Assembly: GCF_042649045.1 (NCBI RefSeq)
Contig: NZ_JBHSEF010000023.1
Coordinates: 281,666 to 345,665, forward strand
Source: Chryseomicrobium palamuruense
GTDB lineage: Bacteria > Bacillota > Bacilli > Bacillales_A > Planococcaceae
DNA: 64,000 nucleotides
Reading direction: 5' to 3'
Shown here: positions 51,580-60,860 of the stretch, in pieces
How the letters are laid out: the number at the start of each line of letters is the position of its first letter
Position numbering within the stretch: position 1 is the first letter of the stretch
The notes under the pieces: model-generated
Told to the model about the DNA's origin: nothing
Seen by the model: the letters and a program-made list of their open reading frames with translations, nothing else
The model's database searches: none
Program-made: the position numbers and the translations under genes

Positions 51580-52062
51580 TTATAACACGTTTGGATCATG
51601 ATTCAGCGTCTTCAACATATTCACACCTGCCACGTGAAAGCCAAGCTCTTCGTAAAGCTTGCGTGCGCCCGTATTGCTACCAAATACATGAAGTTTGAAA
51701 TAGCTGATTTCTTTATCTTGAAGGAACGCTTCAAGCTGCTTCATCACCTCGGTGCCAATCCCTCGCCCACAGTACGCATCCACTAAGTAGATTTCATAAA
51801 GAAAAGCACTCTTCTTTTCTACTTCCATCTTCACCCACACGTAACCTGCTAATTGCCCCTCTACTTGAACTGTATATAAGTGATGGTGAGGAGTTGCCAG
51901 TCCCTCCGGAAGTAGATTGTTTAATTGCCTTTCCGCTTGCACAGACGGAGCTTCCCCTACTTCATGCACGTTTTCAGCCAAAACTTCTGTATATCGTTCT
52001 AATTTATCGCAAAAATAGCTTTCAAAATCTTTTGGAGTCATTTCTCTTAATTCAACCATCAT
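51580..52062 (-). CDS. GNAT family N-acetyltransferase
   Basis: 160 residues from ATG (52062) after AAGAGGGTGG. Acetyl-CoA loop CGRGIGTEVMKQLEAFL and C-terminal ARKLYEELGFHVAGV are intact. Substrate unknown. 32 bp upstream of the 236-aa gene on the same strand. Confidence 0.85.
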   Translation of the reverse strand: MMVELREMTPKDFESYFCDKLERYTEVLAENVHEVGEAPSVQAERQLNNLLPEGLATPHHHLYTVQVEGQLAGYVWVKMEVEKKSAFLYEIYLVDAYCGRGIGTEVMKQLEAFLQDKEISYFKLHVFGSNTGARKLYEELGFHVAGVNMLKTLNHDPNVL

Positions 52063-52168
52063 GTACACCACCCTCTTTGTGTATAAATCCTTGTCTCACT
52101 TCTCAATCGCCATACATAGGGAGTCCTTGTTTACTGGGCTGCTTATGATAAGTGGATTATTAAACTAA

Positions 52169-52738
52169 TCACAGTCCAAATGTCTTTTCAAGATAGGGTG
52201 TGAGTGTATTGTTAAATACCCACGCAATGAGGAACATCAGTAAAGTTAACCCCACAATGGTCAATCCCATAGACATCCAATATTTATTCAAAGTATCCAT
52301 ACGTTCACTGATTTTATATGCACAAAAGCCAATTGTTGCACCTATTGTATTTATAATAATATCCTCTATATCAAAGCTTCCTAAATAAGTTACTAATTGA
52401 ACAATTTCCATACATAGAATAAGAGAGACAAACAAGGCAGTAAACTTAATATATGTTTTAAAGTGATGTTCAAATAGTTTAGGCACAAGTATACCAAACG
52501 GAATAAATGCCAGAAGATTACCAAGAGAAAAGACCCAAATTTTAATAATATCTATTGAAAATTGGTTAGGGAACCACAAGGGTATTCGAAGAAGTTTTAA
52601 AGAATATCGATATTCCTGGGATCCTACTAGATTCGGACGTCCAAATCCGAACAGCATAAAATATACTAATATCGCTAGGTAAACGCCTAAGAGTATAGAT
52701 AGATATTTCTTTTTATTTTTTTGTTGTATCAATTGCAC
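52169..52738 (-). CDS. VanZ-like membrane protein
   Basis: 189 residues from GTG at 52738, which follows GGAGAAG; a longer reading to 52780 lacks a ribosome site. Five membrane helices with LGNLLAFIPFGILVPKLF and the conserved GSFDIEDIIINTIGATIGF, both VanZ family marks. VanZ proteins are linked to glycopeptide (teicoplanin) tolerance in vancomycin clusters, but most relatives, including this solitary one, have no known role. Confidence 0.88.
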   Translation of the reverse strand: MQLIQQKNKKKYLSILLGVYLAILVYFMLFGFGRPNLVGSQEYRYSLKLLRIPLWFPNQFSIDIIKIWVFSLGNLLAFIPFGILVPKLFEHHFKTYIKFTALFVSLILCMEIVQLVTYLGSFDIEDIIINTIGATIGFCAYKISERMDTLNKYWMSMGLTIVGLTLLMFLIAWVFNNTLTPYLEKTFGL

Positions 52739-52950
52739 GTTACTTCTCCAGTCTGCGAATTTAAATTTTTTGAGCCGCACATCATATGAATGAATCGTCT
52801 TAAATTATATTTTAAAACAAGTAAACAGATAATCATAGCTCTCGAAATTCCATAATCTAGCACTTTTTTCGATACTATATATCTAAGTTCGAATCATATA
52901 TTCTGGAGGTTCATCAATTTTAAATGAGCTGAACTCTTCTTCAAACAACA

Positions 52951-52995
52951 AAAGCTCCCTAAAATAATTAAACGACTAATTATTTCAGGGAGTTT
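52951..52995 (-). terminator. terminator of the 53098 gene
   Basis: Arms GCTCCCTaAAATAATTA / TAATTATTTcAGGGAGT with a short loop; T-rich on the minus strand after it. The rest of 52739-53097 shows nothing. Confidence 0.75.
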
Positions 52996-53097
52996 AAATT
53001 TCTATAAATTACAAATAGCTCTTTCTTCACATTCCATTTACTTATGATAGGGCTCTCCGTGATGGAACTAATTGAGGTTTTTAATACACTTGATATC

Positions 53098-53817
53098 CTA
53101 ATTCCCAAAAATAGCCACATACTGATCCTGCAAAACAAACCTGTTACCCGACCATGCTAAGGTGTTCAAAACATACCCTAAAGAATCAGCATTATATCTC
53201 CCTGCAATTTTCTGATAGGCCAATAGCTCATATCGGTTATTTGAGTCAAAATCTACAGGATACAAACCACTAAGAGGATTTACAAATCCAGTAATCGGAC
53301 TCTTCAGTTTGCCATTTTTATCATAGATTTCATTTAAATACTCACTGCCTCTTGTTGAGATGTCTATAATGTACGTTTTATTATTTATTAAGCTAACAAC
53401 TTCCACTTTGTAATAATCCTGATAAGTAACCTCATATTGGTACTGTTCATTGTATACATTAAAATCAAATAATAATTGTGCTCTATTTTCCAGAAAGGAA
53501 TAGATGTAATGGTACATGATCCCACCACTACCACCTGTAGCAATGCTAATGAGAATATCATCTACTCCATTGCCAGTAAAATCCCCCAGGAATAGTGAAG
53601 GATTATAACCTGCATTTTCACGTAGCGAGACACTTGTTAGCTGGCCAGATCTTCCATCTTGAACGAGCAAGGTGATATTTTGGATAAATGGACTACCCGG
53701 AGTCATTATCCCGGTTAGATAGACATTATCAGGTATTCTATCCCCCGTTACATCTCCACGAGCAAACGAAACTACATTAGGAAGATTTATATCCATCCTA
53801 GGGTCATAATTATACAT
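53098..53817 (-). CDS. FG-GAP/VCBS-like repeat protein
   Basis: 239 residues without a signal peptide. FG-GAP-like blades: ARGDVTGDRIPDNVYLTG, LGDFTGNGVDDILISIATGG and PVDFDSNNRYELLAYQKIAG, with calcium-type Asp/Asn motifs. Relatives occur in many Bacillus genomes without assigned role. ATG start; no partner gene nearby. Confidence 0.8.
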   Translation of the reverse strand: MYNYDPRMDINLPNVVSFARGDVTGDRIPDNVYLTGIMTPGSPFIQNITLLVQDGRSGQLTSVSLRENAGYNPSLFLGDFTGNGVDDILISIATGGSGGIMYHYIYSFLENRAQLLFDFNVYNEQYQYEVTYQDYYKVEVVSLINNKTYIIDISTRGSEYLNEIYDKNGKLKSPITGFVNPLSGLYPVDFDSNNRYELLAYQKIAGRYNADSLGYVLNTLAWSGNRFVLQDQYVAIFGN

Positions 53818-53977
53818 ACCATGCTCCTTTGCATACTATCTACACCATTTCTCTGCGTTCTATAAATGTATGTTCCGGTTCCTTAATTTATATCTATTCG
53901 TACCATTCAATTTCATCCATTAACAGAAGTTGTATAATAAAGGTTAGAGATAGAAAAGAAAGCGAAAGGGCGATGAC

Positions 53978-55042
53978 ATGTTTAATCAAAAAAGAATAAG
54001 AGATTACGGGGTAGAAATTGGTCGATTAGAAACAGGTCCTTTTAACGCAATTACCGATGTAGAAGGAGTAACAGTTGGGCATGTGACGCTAAGCGATAAC
54101 AATATGCAAACAGGGGTCACAGCCATTTTGCCGCATCAAGGCAATATCTTTAAAGAAAAACTAATTGCTTCCAGTCATGTGATTAACGGGTTCGGAAAAA
54201 CGATGGGTACGATTCAAATGATGGAATTAGGTACTTTAGAGTCACCTATTCTATTAACAAATACATTAAGTGTCGGGTTAGCTGCAGATACATTAATTGA
54301 TTACATGCTAGAAAAAAATCCTGAAATTGGACGCACAACTGGAACCGTGAATCCCGTAGTCGGGGAATGCAATGACATGTTTTTAAATGATATAAGGGCA
54401 AAGTTTGTGAAGCCGCACCATGTACTTCAAGCACTTGAAAGTACGTCGTCTGAATTCGAAGAAGGAACAGTTGGTGCAGGAACTGGAATGCTTTGTTATT
54501 CACTAAAAGGAGGAATTGGTTCTGCTTCTCGACTAATGGAAATGCAATCTGGAAAATACACAGTCGGGGTTTTGGTGTTGTCTAATTTCGGTATCTTAAG
54601 CGATTTGTTGGTGAAGGGTAAAGCTGTTGGTCAAGAATTGAAGGAAGCCATGCTCGCATCTTATAAAGAAGAGGATAAAGGGTCCATCATGATTATCGTT
54701 GCAACCGATCTTCCAGTGTCTGAGAGGCAATTGAATCGAATCATAAAAAGGTCCGTTACAGGCTTATCTAGAACGGGTTCAATCATTACAAATGGAAGTG
54801 GCGAGATCATCATAGGATTCTCAACGGCCACCAAGATTCCGCATGAAAAACCAGAGCATTGTTTGACAGTCCCTCAAATTCATGAAGAAGATATGGATAT
54901 GGCTTTTAGAGCTGTGGGAGAAGCGACGGAAGAAGCCGTTTTGAATTCACTAGTAACAGCAGAAGCCGTGATTGGACGAGATGGGAATGAAAGACCTGCA
55001 TTTAAGGATTTAATACAGAAGTTCGGTATTCAGCTTAAGTGA
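53978..55042 (+). CDS. P1 family (DmpA/BapA-like) aminopeptidase
   Basis: 354 residues of the Ntn-hydrolase peptidase S58/P1 family. N-terminal RIRDYGVEIGRLETGPFNAI and TDVEGVTVGHVTL, and the self-cleavage region YTVGVLVLSNFG, where Ser should become the N-terminal nucleophile of the beta chain. These enzymes release N-terminal residues, including D-amino acids or beta-amino acids in some members. ATG after AAAGGGCG. Monocistronic. Confidence 0.9.
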   Translation: MFNQKRIRDYGVEIGRLETGPFNAITDVEGVTVGHVTLSDNNMQTGVTAILPHQGNIFKEKLIASSHVINGFGKTMGTIQMMELGTLESPILLTNTLSVGLAADTLIDYMLEKNPEIGRTTGTVNPVVGECNDMFLNDIRAKFVKPHHVLQALESTSSEFEEGTVGAGTGMLCYSLKGGIGSASRLMEMQSGKYTVGVLVLSNFGILSDLLVKGKAVGQELKEAMLASYKEEDKGSIMIIVATDLPVSERQLNRIIKRSVTGLSRTGSIITNGSGEIIIGFSTATKIPHEKPEHCLTVPQIHEEDMDMAFRAVGEATEEAVLNSLVTAEAVIGRDGNERPAFKDLIQKFGIQLK

Positions 55043-55074
55043 ATGTTACACATTGCAAAAGTTGATAGCAAGAA

Positions 55075-55114
55075 GGAGGTCGATAATCGATGGCATTGAG
55101 AGACATCGACCTCC
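55075..55114 (+). terminator. hairpin after the P1 peptidase gene
   Basis: Perfect 10-bp arms GGAGGTCGAT / ATCGACCTCC with a 20-base loop, then CATTTAG; a modest terminator. Confidence 0.5.
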
Positions 55115-55164
55115 ATTTAGACTCACCTAAAATGACTGAGGGTATCCTGCTTGCTAAAATACGC

Positions 55165-55818
55165 CTATTTTAACGATTGTACATAAGCTTCCATTCCTTG
55201 CAGACGAAGTTTACATGCTGGGCACTCCCCGCATCCATCCGCAATGATTCCGTTATAACATGTCAATGTTTTTTGACGTACAAAGTCAAACGCACCTAGC
55301 TGATCCGCTAAAGCCCATGTCTCTTCTTTATTGATCCACATGAGTGGCGTATGTATAACAAATGATGTATCCATTGATAAATTTAATGTGACATTTAATG
55401 ATTTTACAAAGATATCGCGACAATCTGGATAACCACTAAAATCGGTTTCACATACACCTGTCACAATATGCTTCGCGCCAATTTGGCTTGCTAAAATCCC
55501 TGCGAATGATAAAAAAACTAAATTACGACCTGGCACAAACGTAGATGGGAGCTCGCCTTCCTCTCCTTCTTTTATTTCGATATCGTCACGCGTTAACGCA
55601 TTCGGTGCTAACTGATTCAAGAGCGACATATTTAAAATATGATGTCGTACGTTCAACTCCTGTGCAATTTGTTTCGCACACTCAATTTCGAGTGCATGTC
55701 GTTGTCCATAATCAAAAGTTATGACTTCTACCTCTTTAAAGTTTTTTATAGCCCAAAACAGACACGTTGTACTATCTTGCCCGCCACTAAATACAACAAC
55801 GGCTTTATCCTGTTTCAT
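55165..55818 (-). CDS. queC: 7-cyano-7-deazaguanine synthase
   Basis: 217 residues from ATG after GGAGAAAAAATA. P-loop SGGQDSTTCLFWA (N-type ATP pyrophosphatase), and the zinc site Cys-x8-Cys-x2-Cys-x2-Cys in CYNGIIADGCGECPACK. It makes preQ0 from carboxydeazaguanine, ATP and ammonia for queuosine. Own preQ1 riboswitch upstream. Confidence 0.96.
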   Translation of the reverse strand: MKQDKAVVVFSGGQDSTTCLFWAIKNFKEVEVITFDYGQRHALEIECAKQIAQELNVRHHILNMSLLNQLAPNALTRDDIEIKEGEEGELPSTFVPGRNLVFLSFAGILASQIGAKHIVTGVCETDFSGYPDCRDIFVKSLNVTLNLSMDTSFVIHTPLMWINKEETWALADQLGAFDFVRQKTLTCYNGIIADGCGECPACKLRLQGMEAYVQSLK

Positions 55819-55842
55819 TATTTTTTCTCCTCTCTTTGAAAA

Positions 55843-55912
55843 CAAAAACAGTACTCAGATACAGTACTGTTTGATCTTAATTTTTTATAGAGAGTTGCTA
55901 ATAACCTCTCTT
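55843..55912 (-). promoter_or_regulatory. preQ1-I riboswitch of queC
   Basis: Minus-strand aptamer GAGAGGTTATTAGCAACTCTC followed by TATAAAAAATTAA (55874-55912), the preQ1-I H-type pseudoknot pattern, then a terminator AAACAGTACT / AGTACTGTTT with a T5 tail (55843-55872). preQ1 should switch queC off. Confidence 0.92.
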
Positions 55913-55940
55913 TGCAAGCAACGTTTATTGAATTAAAAAA

Positions 55941-56441
55941 TTACCGATTATCAATTTTTTCAGGATATAAATCATGATTCATTAAACGATAGTTTGCTAT
56001 TTCTTCATACTTCGTACCTGGACGACCGTAGTTACACCATGGATCGATGGAAATACCTCCACGTGGCGTAAACTTGCCCCATACTTCAATATAGCGAGGA
56101 TCTAAAAGTTTAATTAAATCATTCATAATAATATTTACACAATCTTCGTGGAAATCACCGTGGTTGCGGAAACTAAATAAATATAATTTTAACGACTTAC
56201 TTTCCACAATTTTTTTATCTGGAATATAGGAAATATACATCGTTGCAAAATCCGGTTGCTGCGTAATCGGACAAAGACTTGTAAACTCTGGGCAATTAAA
56301 TTTCACAAAATAATCACGGTCTACATGTAAATTGTCAACAGACTCTAATACTTCTGGTGCATAGGAAAATGTGTACTTCACATTTTGATTCCCTAATAAT
56401 GTTAAATCCTCTAATCCTTCTGTTTGGTGACGACCAGACAT
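55941..56441 (-). CDS. queF: preQ0 reductase (NADPH-dependent)
   Basis: 166 residues. Catalytic Cys57 (CPITQQPDF) forms the thioimide and Asp64 the acid; QueF signature ESKSLKLYLFSFRNHG between the two. Converts preQ0 to preQ1. ATG after AAGGAGG. Its own preQ1 riboswitch lies upstream. Confidence 0.97.
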   Translation of the reverse strand: MSGRHQTEGLEDLTLLGNQNVKYTFSYAPEVLESVDNLHVDRDYFVKFNCPEFTSLCPITQQPDFATMYISYIPDKKIVESKSLKLYLFSFRNHGDFHEDCVNIIMNDLIKLLDPRYIEVWGKFTPRGGISIDPWCNYGRPGTKYEEIANYRLMNHDLYPEKIDNR

Positions 56442-56521
56442 AAAAAAACCTCCTTAAGCTAATACCGTAGTATTCCAAGGAGGGCTAACTATAACGACTA
56501 TAAATAAACTAGTAGAGGCAT

Positions 56522-56606
56522 AAAAAAAGCCACATCCGATATGGACATGGCGAATTGTCATGTATCCATAGTTTTTTATAGAGGGTATCAGCTATGAACC
56601 TCTCCT
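56522..56606 (-). promoter_or_regulatory. preQ1-I riboswitch of queF
   Basis: GAGAGGTTCATAGCTGATAC then CCTCTATAAAAAACT (56570-56605, minus strand) and a terminator GCCATGTCC / GGATGTGGC with T7 at 56522-56550. Confidence 0.93.
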
Positions 56607-56759
56607 GAACAACTCAGGTATTTCATTATTTTTCATTGTATTATATCTATTGGTGACTGTAAATCAATTATTTCATTATGCTTTCCTAAAATAATTGGAA
56701 TTCATTTCATACTTAATTCAAGCTTCCTTAACATTTACCTTACCTTTTACAGCCCAGAA

Positions 56760-57488
56760 TTACACCCCTCTTTTATTTCCCCAGATGAGGGTATGCAGCT
56801 GTGGCAGTACTTTAACATCGTTTAATTGTTCATCCATCATCACTTGATCAATGAGCATTTCATACTTTGCCAATAGATGATTTGCTAATTGTCCAGTGTC
56901 TGAAGTGGTAATATCATCATTTCCGACTTGTAAATAAAGTGGGATGTCTGGGTATCGTTGATGTACATCTTTGGCATACTCATAATCCTCTTGATTAAAG
57001 ATAACGATTTTTAGAGACATGTGCTGATCACCATTACGTATTTTCAACTTCTCTAAAATAGTAGACAGCATCGAAAAATCTGTGGTCATACCAGAGCTAG
57101 GTGGCTTTGGCGAAATTGTCAATTCATCGATGTCGTAAAGCCAATCCTGCCACTTACTTCCTTGCGTCTCTACCCCAATTTTAATTTTATTTTTTTTCAA
57201 AATCGCAACCAGTGCACCTAAGTTGGAAAGAAGCGCTGGGTTTCCTCCTGAAATGGTGACAAATGAAAACCTATTTCCACCAACACGTTTCAACTCAGTC
57301 CAAATATCCTCCGCCGTCATTTGCACGATTAAATGCTTGCCGCTGCCGTCCCATGTAAATGACGAATCACACCAAGAACAGGCATAATCACATCCCGCTG
57401 TGCGTACAAACATCGTTTTCTGACCTATTACCATGCCCTCGCCTTGCATTGTAGGACCGAAAATCTCAATTACAGGGACTTTACTCAA
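56760..57488 (-). CDS. queE: 7-carboxy-7-deazaguanine synthase (radical SAM)
   Basis: 242 residues from TTG, overlapping the queD stop by 8 bases; the familiar N-terminus SKVPVIEIFGPTMQGEG begins here. Cys33-x3-Cys37-x2-Cys40 (GCDYACSWCDSS) binds the [4Fe-4S] cluster and SAM. Converts carboxytetrahydropterin to carboxydeazaguanine. Confidence 0.96.
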   Translation of the reverse strand: MSKVPVIEIFGPTMQGEGMVIGQKTMFVRTAGCDYACSWCDSSFTWDGSGKHLIVQMTAEDIWTELKRVGGNRFSFVTISGGNPALLSNLGALVAILKKNKIKIGVETQGSKWQDWLYDIDELTISPKPPSSGMTTDFSMLSTILEKLKIRNGDQHMSLKIVIFNQEDYEYAKDVHQRYPDIPLYLQVGNDDITTSDTGQLANHLLAKYEMLIDQVMMDEQLNDVKVLPQLHTLIWGNKRGV

Positions 57489-57951
57489 CTTCCATCCATT
57501 CCCTTCTTGCTTCAGCATAGCTCGTAGGCGTTTCATATAGCCTAACAAACTCTACACGTGCGCCATCATACTGTTGCTCCTTTTGCAAAGCTTCACGTAA
57601 CTTCTCATAAATCCAAACTACAATATTTTCAGCTGTTGTATTCATCGGTGGGAGCGTTTCATTGATATAATGATGGTCCAAATACGTTTCGATTTGCTTC
57701 CACATTTCCTTAATATCACCAAAATCAATCACCAATCCACGATCGTCCGTATAACCGCTTACGCCTAAAATCACACGATACGTATGTCCATGTAGATTTT
57801 TACACTTTCCCTCATAGTTATGTAAATGATGCGCAGCATCAAACGTAAACTCTTTACTCACAAGCACACGTTTTGCATGATACTTTAATTGATTTCTTTT
57901 AATATCTACATCGATTTTTTGTAGCTTATCGACAATTCTAAATTCAGGCAT
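57481..57951 (-). CDS. queD: 6-carboxytetrahydropterin synthase
   Basis: 156 residues, T-fold. Zinc histidines in AAHHLH (41-44 region), His54 and His56 in LHGHTYR, catalytic Cys50 in GKCKNL; VIDFGDIKEMWKQIETYLDH follows. Makes carboxytetrahydropterin from dihydroneopterin triphosphate. First gene of queD-queE under the third riboswitch. The first-step enzyme (a GTP cyclohydrolase) is not in the window. Confidence 0.96.
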   Translation of the reverse strand: MPEFRIVDKLQKIDVDIKRNQLKYHAKRVLVSKEFTFDAAHHLHNYEGKCKNLHGHTYRVILGVSGYTDDRGLVIDFGDIKEMWKQIETYLDHHYINETLPPMNTTAENIVVWIYEKLREALQKEQQYDGARVEFVRLYETPTSYAEARREWMEVE

Positions 57952-58063
57952 ACGTTAAAATCTCCTTCAGCATATAAATATAAAAAACTCCCTCGTAAAA
58001 TGTTTCCGACACTTTCCAAGAGAGGCGCTATGAATCGTTCTATTAAAACATAGGAATACAACA

Positions 58064-58147
58064 TAAAAAGCCATGTCCTATATGGACATGGCAAATTGTC
58101 ATGTTTCCATAGTTTTTTATAGAGGGTATTAGCTATGAACCTCTCCC
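58064..58147 (-). promoter_or_regulatory. preQ1-I riboswitch of queDE
   Basis: GAGAGGTTCATAGCTAATAC then CCTCTATAAAAAACT (58111-58146, minus strand) and a terminator GCCATGTCC / GGACATGGC with T5 at 58064-58092. Nearly identical to the queF switch, including the hairpin sequence. Confidence 0.93.
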
Positions 58148-58376
58148 GACTTACTTCGGGTGTAATTGTATAAGATTATCATATAGTAGTTTCAAGAGGA
58201 TATCAAATGTAATTCCACTAAAACCGTGCTTACTTAGAAACTATAGGCTAATAGTAATTATTTCTAGCCAATATTAATAACGGGTATACTAATAAAGAAA
58301 GGGTGTGGTTCATTATGAATACAATGAAGGCGGTAGGCCCCTCTCTCTTTAACAGAGGACAGTTGCAGGAATATCT

Positions 58377-58414
58377 GAAAAAAAGGCAGCTCTCTGATTG
58401 GGGATAGCTACCTT
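58377..58414 (-). terminator. terminator of the royal-jelly-like gene
   Basis: AAGGTAGCTaTC / GAgAGCTGCCTT stem then T7 on the minus strand. The stretch 58148-58376 has no convincing gene (a 30-codon ORF at 58315 is rejected). Confidence 0.8.
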
Positions 58415-58426
58415 CGTTTACGATTA

Positions 58427-59524
58427 TTATGAAAAGGTAGGAGCAGGGAATTCATCAATTCTCATACGAAGTAAACTATATGGTTTTTCCCGCTGGTCTC
58501 TTCCATAATGAAATCTCGCCTGCCGATGTAATTGATTCACAATGACATATAAGTATTGATCGGGGCCAATTGAAAAAGTATCCGGCCATAAAATTCTCGG
58601 GTCATGTGCGATGGTTTCCATTGCGCCATTCGGCAATATCTTCCGGATACTATTGTTTTCATAGTCTCCCGCATATACGGTTCCTTTTGCACCGGTGATC
58701 ATTCCATCAGACGCACCTTTTTCCCCCCAATACTGCACATATTGGGATAAATTCATGTCCTGTATCCTTCTGTCTCTTAGGGCTTCTGTTGAGATCGAGA
58801 ACAACTGCCGGCTGGTTAGCGGAGCATAATATAATACCTTTCCATCAGGAGAAATCGCTAAACTATCGGAAGCCAATCTAAAGGGGGAAGTCAAGCCGTC
58901 CGGGTTTCGATTCATCAAAATTTCACCTTCTACTTTCGGAATAAAGCAGGGATCAGGTGAAGTTGATAGTGCCCCATTTAACCGTCTAAACGCGTTCCCA
59001 TTTTCTAAATCTACGACGATAATAGCCCCTGGCCCCCTGGAAGAAGAATCTGTTATATAGGCATAGCCCGTTCTTCCAACCCGAAAATCCAAACGGACAT
59101 CATTCAGATAAGTTGTTGGCAAGACAACATCTTTTGTAAAGGTATATACTCTCTTTATGGTATTCGTGCTTAAATCTACAGCAACTAATTTTGCTCCCCC
59201 TTGAATAGGTACAGAAAAATTTGGTGCCCCTGTATCTAGTACCCAAAGTGTTCCTCTTCCATCAGCAACGATACTTTGGACACTGACGAAAGACATCGTA
59301 ATATTCTCAGCATTAACTAAATTGGTTTCTAAATTAGGATAAGGCTGCAATTCACCCTCTACAATTTCCGCCACAGTAAATGGAACGTCGTCTCCCCATT
59401 TCGGAAAGCACACAAAAATACGACCGGTTTCGGAAACGCTGACACCTGTAGGCATAGCCCCATAAAAAGCATGCACCAGTTCAATCTTCCCAAAATATTT
59501 TTCCCTAGGTAACATAGGTTGCAT
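58427..59524 (-). CDS. major royal jelly / yellow-type beta-propeller protein
   Basis: 365 residues, no signal peptide. The N-terminal MPTGVSVSETGRIFVCFPKWGD, then LWVLDTGAPNFSVP and YLNDVRLDFRVGRTGYAYIT are the hallmarks of the MRJP/yellow family, six-bladed propellers named in insects and scattered in bacteria. Bacterial members have no established activity. ATG after GGAGGATAAC. Monocistronic. Confidence 0.88.
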   Translation of the reverse strand: MQPMLPREKYFGKIELVHAFYGAMPTGVSVSETGRIFVCFPKWGDDVPFTVAEIVEGELQPYPNLETNLVNAENITMSFVSVQSIVADGRGTLWVLDTGAPNFSVPIQGGAKLVAVDLSTNTIKRVYTFTKDVVLPTTYLNDVRLDFRVGRTGYAYITDSSSRGPGAIIVVDLENGNAFRRLNGALSTSPDPCFIPKVEGEILMNRNPDGLTSPFRLASDSLAISPDGKVLYYAPLTSRQLFSISTEALRDRRIQDMNLSQYVQYWGEKGASDGMITGAKGTVYAGDYENNSIRKILPNGAMETIAHDPRILWPDTFSIGPDQYLYVIVNQLHRQARFHYGRDQREKPYSLLRMRIDEFPAPTFS

Positions 59525-59650
59525 GTTATCCTCCTTATCAAATACGAACGGATATCACCTATATATGATTGAAATTATTTATAGTGCCTGGTTCTTGAAA
59601 AAATTTTCTTTTATCGTGATGGATAGAAATAAATTGAGTCTGCATTTTTT

Positions 59651-59664
59651 GGGTGACAGATACC
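59651..59664. repeat. short motif GGGTGACAGATACC
   Basis: A near copy (GGGTGACAGGAACC) lies at 61660-61673, both preceded by TTTTG(T)-type sequence. The motif GGTGACAG...ACC recurs in intergenic regions of many Bacillaceae. The rest of 59525-59727 is empty. Confidence 0.5.
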
Positions 59665-59727
59665 TTTTGTAACATTTACTAACCAATAGGTGTCTAAATG
59701 AGAGTAAAGGAGAAAGGAGGATTACAT

Positions 59728-60072
59728 ATGCAAAAATCATACGTTTTTCAGATGTTAGGTTACCTACTCACCGCACTTACCTTATTCTCCCTCGTTCCGC
59801 TCATCTTCCCTTTTTTAGGTGAAGCTATTCAAACTATTTCTGCAGAGGCTTACCTTTTTCTATATGTCGATATGACAATATTTTATTGGGTTCTGCTAAG
59901 CCTGTTATGTGCTCTTCCTGCGTGGTATGTATTGAGCAATTTGATAGGAATGAAAACAAAACCTGGTTATGTACTGGGAGCACAATTCCTAATATGTTCA
60001 GTTCTGATTACTATCTATTATTTCAATCGCCACTATTTAGATGAATTATGGATCAGCTCGCTTTACGAATAA
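59728..60072 (+). CDS. small membrane protein, 114 aa
   Basis: Start ATG at 59728 after AGAAAGGAGG; an upstream in-frame ATG has no such spacing. Three predicted membrane helices (MLGYLLTALTLFSLVPLIF, MTIFYWVLLSLLCALPAWYV, GAQFLICSVLITIYYF). No family recognised. Confidence 0.7.
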   Translation: MQKSYVFQMLGYLLTALTLFSLVPLIFPFLGEAIQTISAEAYLFLYVDMTIFYWVLLSLLCALPAWYVLSNLIGMKTKPGYVLGAQFLICSVLITIYYFNRHYLDELWISSLYE

Positions 60073-60130
60073 TGGTTGAAATTTAGTTAGCTTCTGAGGC
60101 ACCCGTTTTGATAGAAATAGTTTTATACTT

Positions 60131-60487
60131 TCATTCTAAGTATTTATACTTAAACTTTTCGTCTTCCGGAGGATTTGGATGAATTTGACGCACAGTAACG
60201 GCGCCTTCCAAATAGGAGTAGGTCGTTTGAGGTTCGCCCTCAAAAATCACATGCGCCAGTCTTTCACCAAAGATTTCAGTTTCTGCTTTAAGATGTAGAA
60301 TTTTCGCTTCAGGGAATGTCACCTGAATATGCGCTTCAGTCAGTTTTTCTAACCTTTCCGCATCTTGATAGGCCTGATATTTGTAGACTCCATATATTCC
60401 GAATAGAGCAATGAGCCCTAAACTTAAAAATACAAATATTCCTATAGCCAATTTGGTTCCAAAGGTTAGTTTCATTTTTTCATTCAT
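60131..60487 (-). CDS. membrane-anchored hypothetical protein, 118 aa
   Basis: One N-terminal helix (LAIGIFVFLSLGLIALFGIYG) then an extracytoplasmic domain of about 75 residues with VTFPEAKILHLKAETEIFG. ATG after GAGGGG. Convergent with the 114-aa gene. Not recognised. Confidence 0.65.
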   Translation of the reverse strand: MNEKMKLTFGTKLAIGIFVFLSLGLIALFGIYGVYKYQAYQDAERLEKLTEAHIQVTFPEAKILHLKAETEIFGERLAHVIFEGEPQTTYSYLEGAVTVRQIHPNPPEDEKFKYKYLE

Positions 60488-60615
60488 GAAGACCCCTCAT
60501 CCCTAAATGATTTCTTCTCAATCACTCCATATCATTTCTTTAATCTGGAAACTTTAAAGAAAGATCTTTCGTTAATAATAATGAACTTCATTATATTTGG
60601 AAATGGGGAGAATAT

Positions 60616-60819
60616 ATGGGATTCTGGTATTTCTTGATTTTATTTATAGGTATTTCTTTAGTGGCTCTAGCACTCATCAAACGTTCCATGCATACTTCAA
60701 GGAAATGGGCGATGCTAGTAGCAGGAGTTGGGATGGTCGCACTTTCTTTATTCATGTTCCAAGATGGTAGCGCCGAAATCGTCGATAACTTATTAAAATC
60801 TATGAATATCGATTTGTAA
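60616..60819 (+). CDS. small membrane protein, 67 aa
   Basis: Two predicted helices (FWYFLILFIGISLVALALI and WAMLVAGVGMVALSLFMF) joined by a basic loop KRSMHTSRK, and an acidic tail. ATG after GGGGAGAATAT. A terminator follows directly, so it is a real transcription unit end. Not recognised. Confidence 0.7.
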   Translation: MGFWYFLILFIGISLVALALIKRSMHTSRKWAMLVAGVGMVALSLFMFQDGSAEIVDNLLKSMNIDL

Positions 60820-60822
60820 GGA

Positions 60823-60860
60823 TAACCATCTGACTAGAGTTTCTAGTTGGATGGTTTTCC
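60823..60860 (+). terminator. terminator after the 67-aa gene
   Basis: Outer AACCATC / GATGGTT and inner ACTAGA / TCTAGT stems with a T4 tail. Confidence 0.8.

Noticed and set aside
58315..58407. 30-codon ORF MNTMKAVGPSLFNRGQLQE..., with a purine-rich site upstream
   Set aside because: It overlaps the terminator of the minus-strand gene at 58427 and no promoter is clear; too little support.
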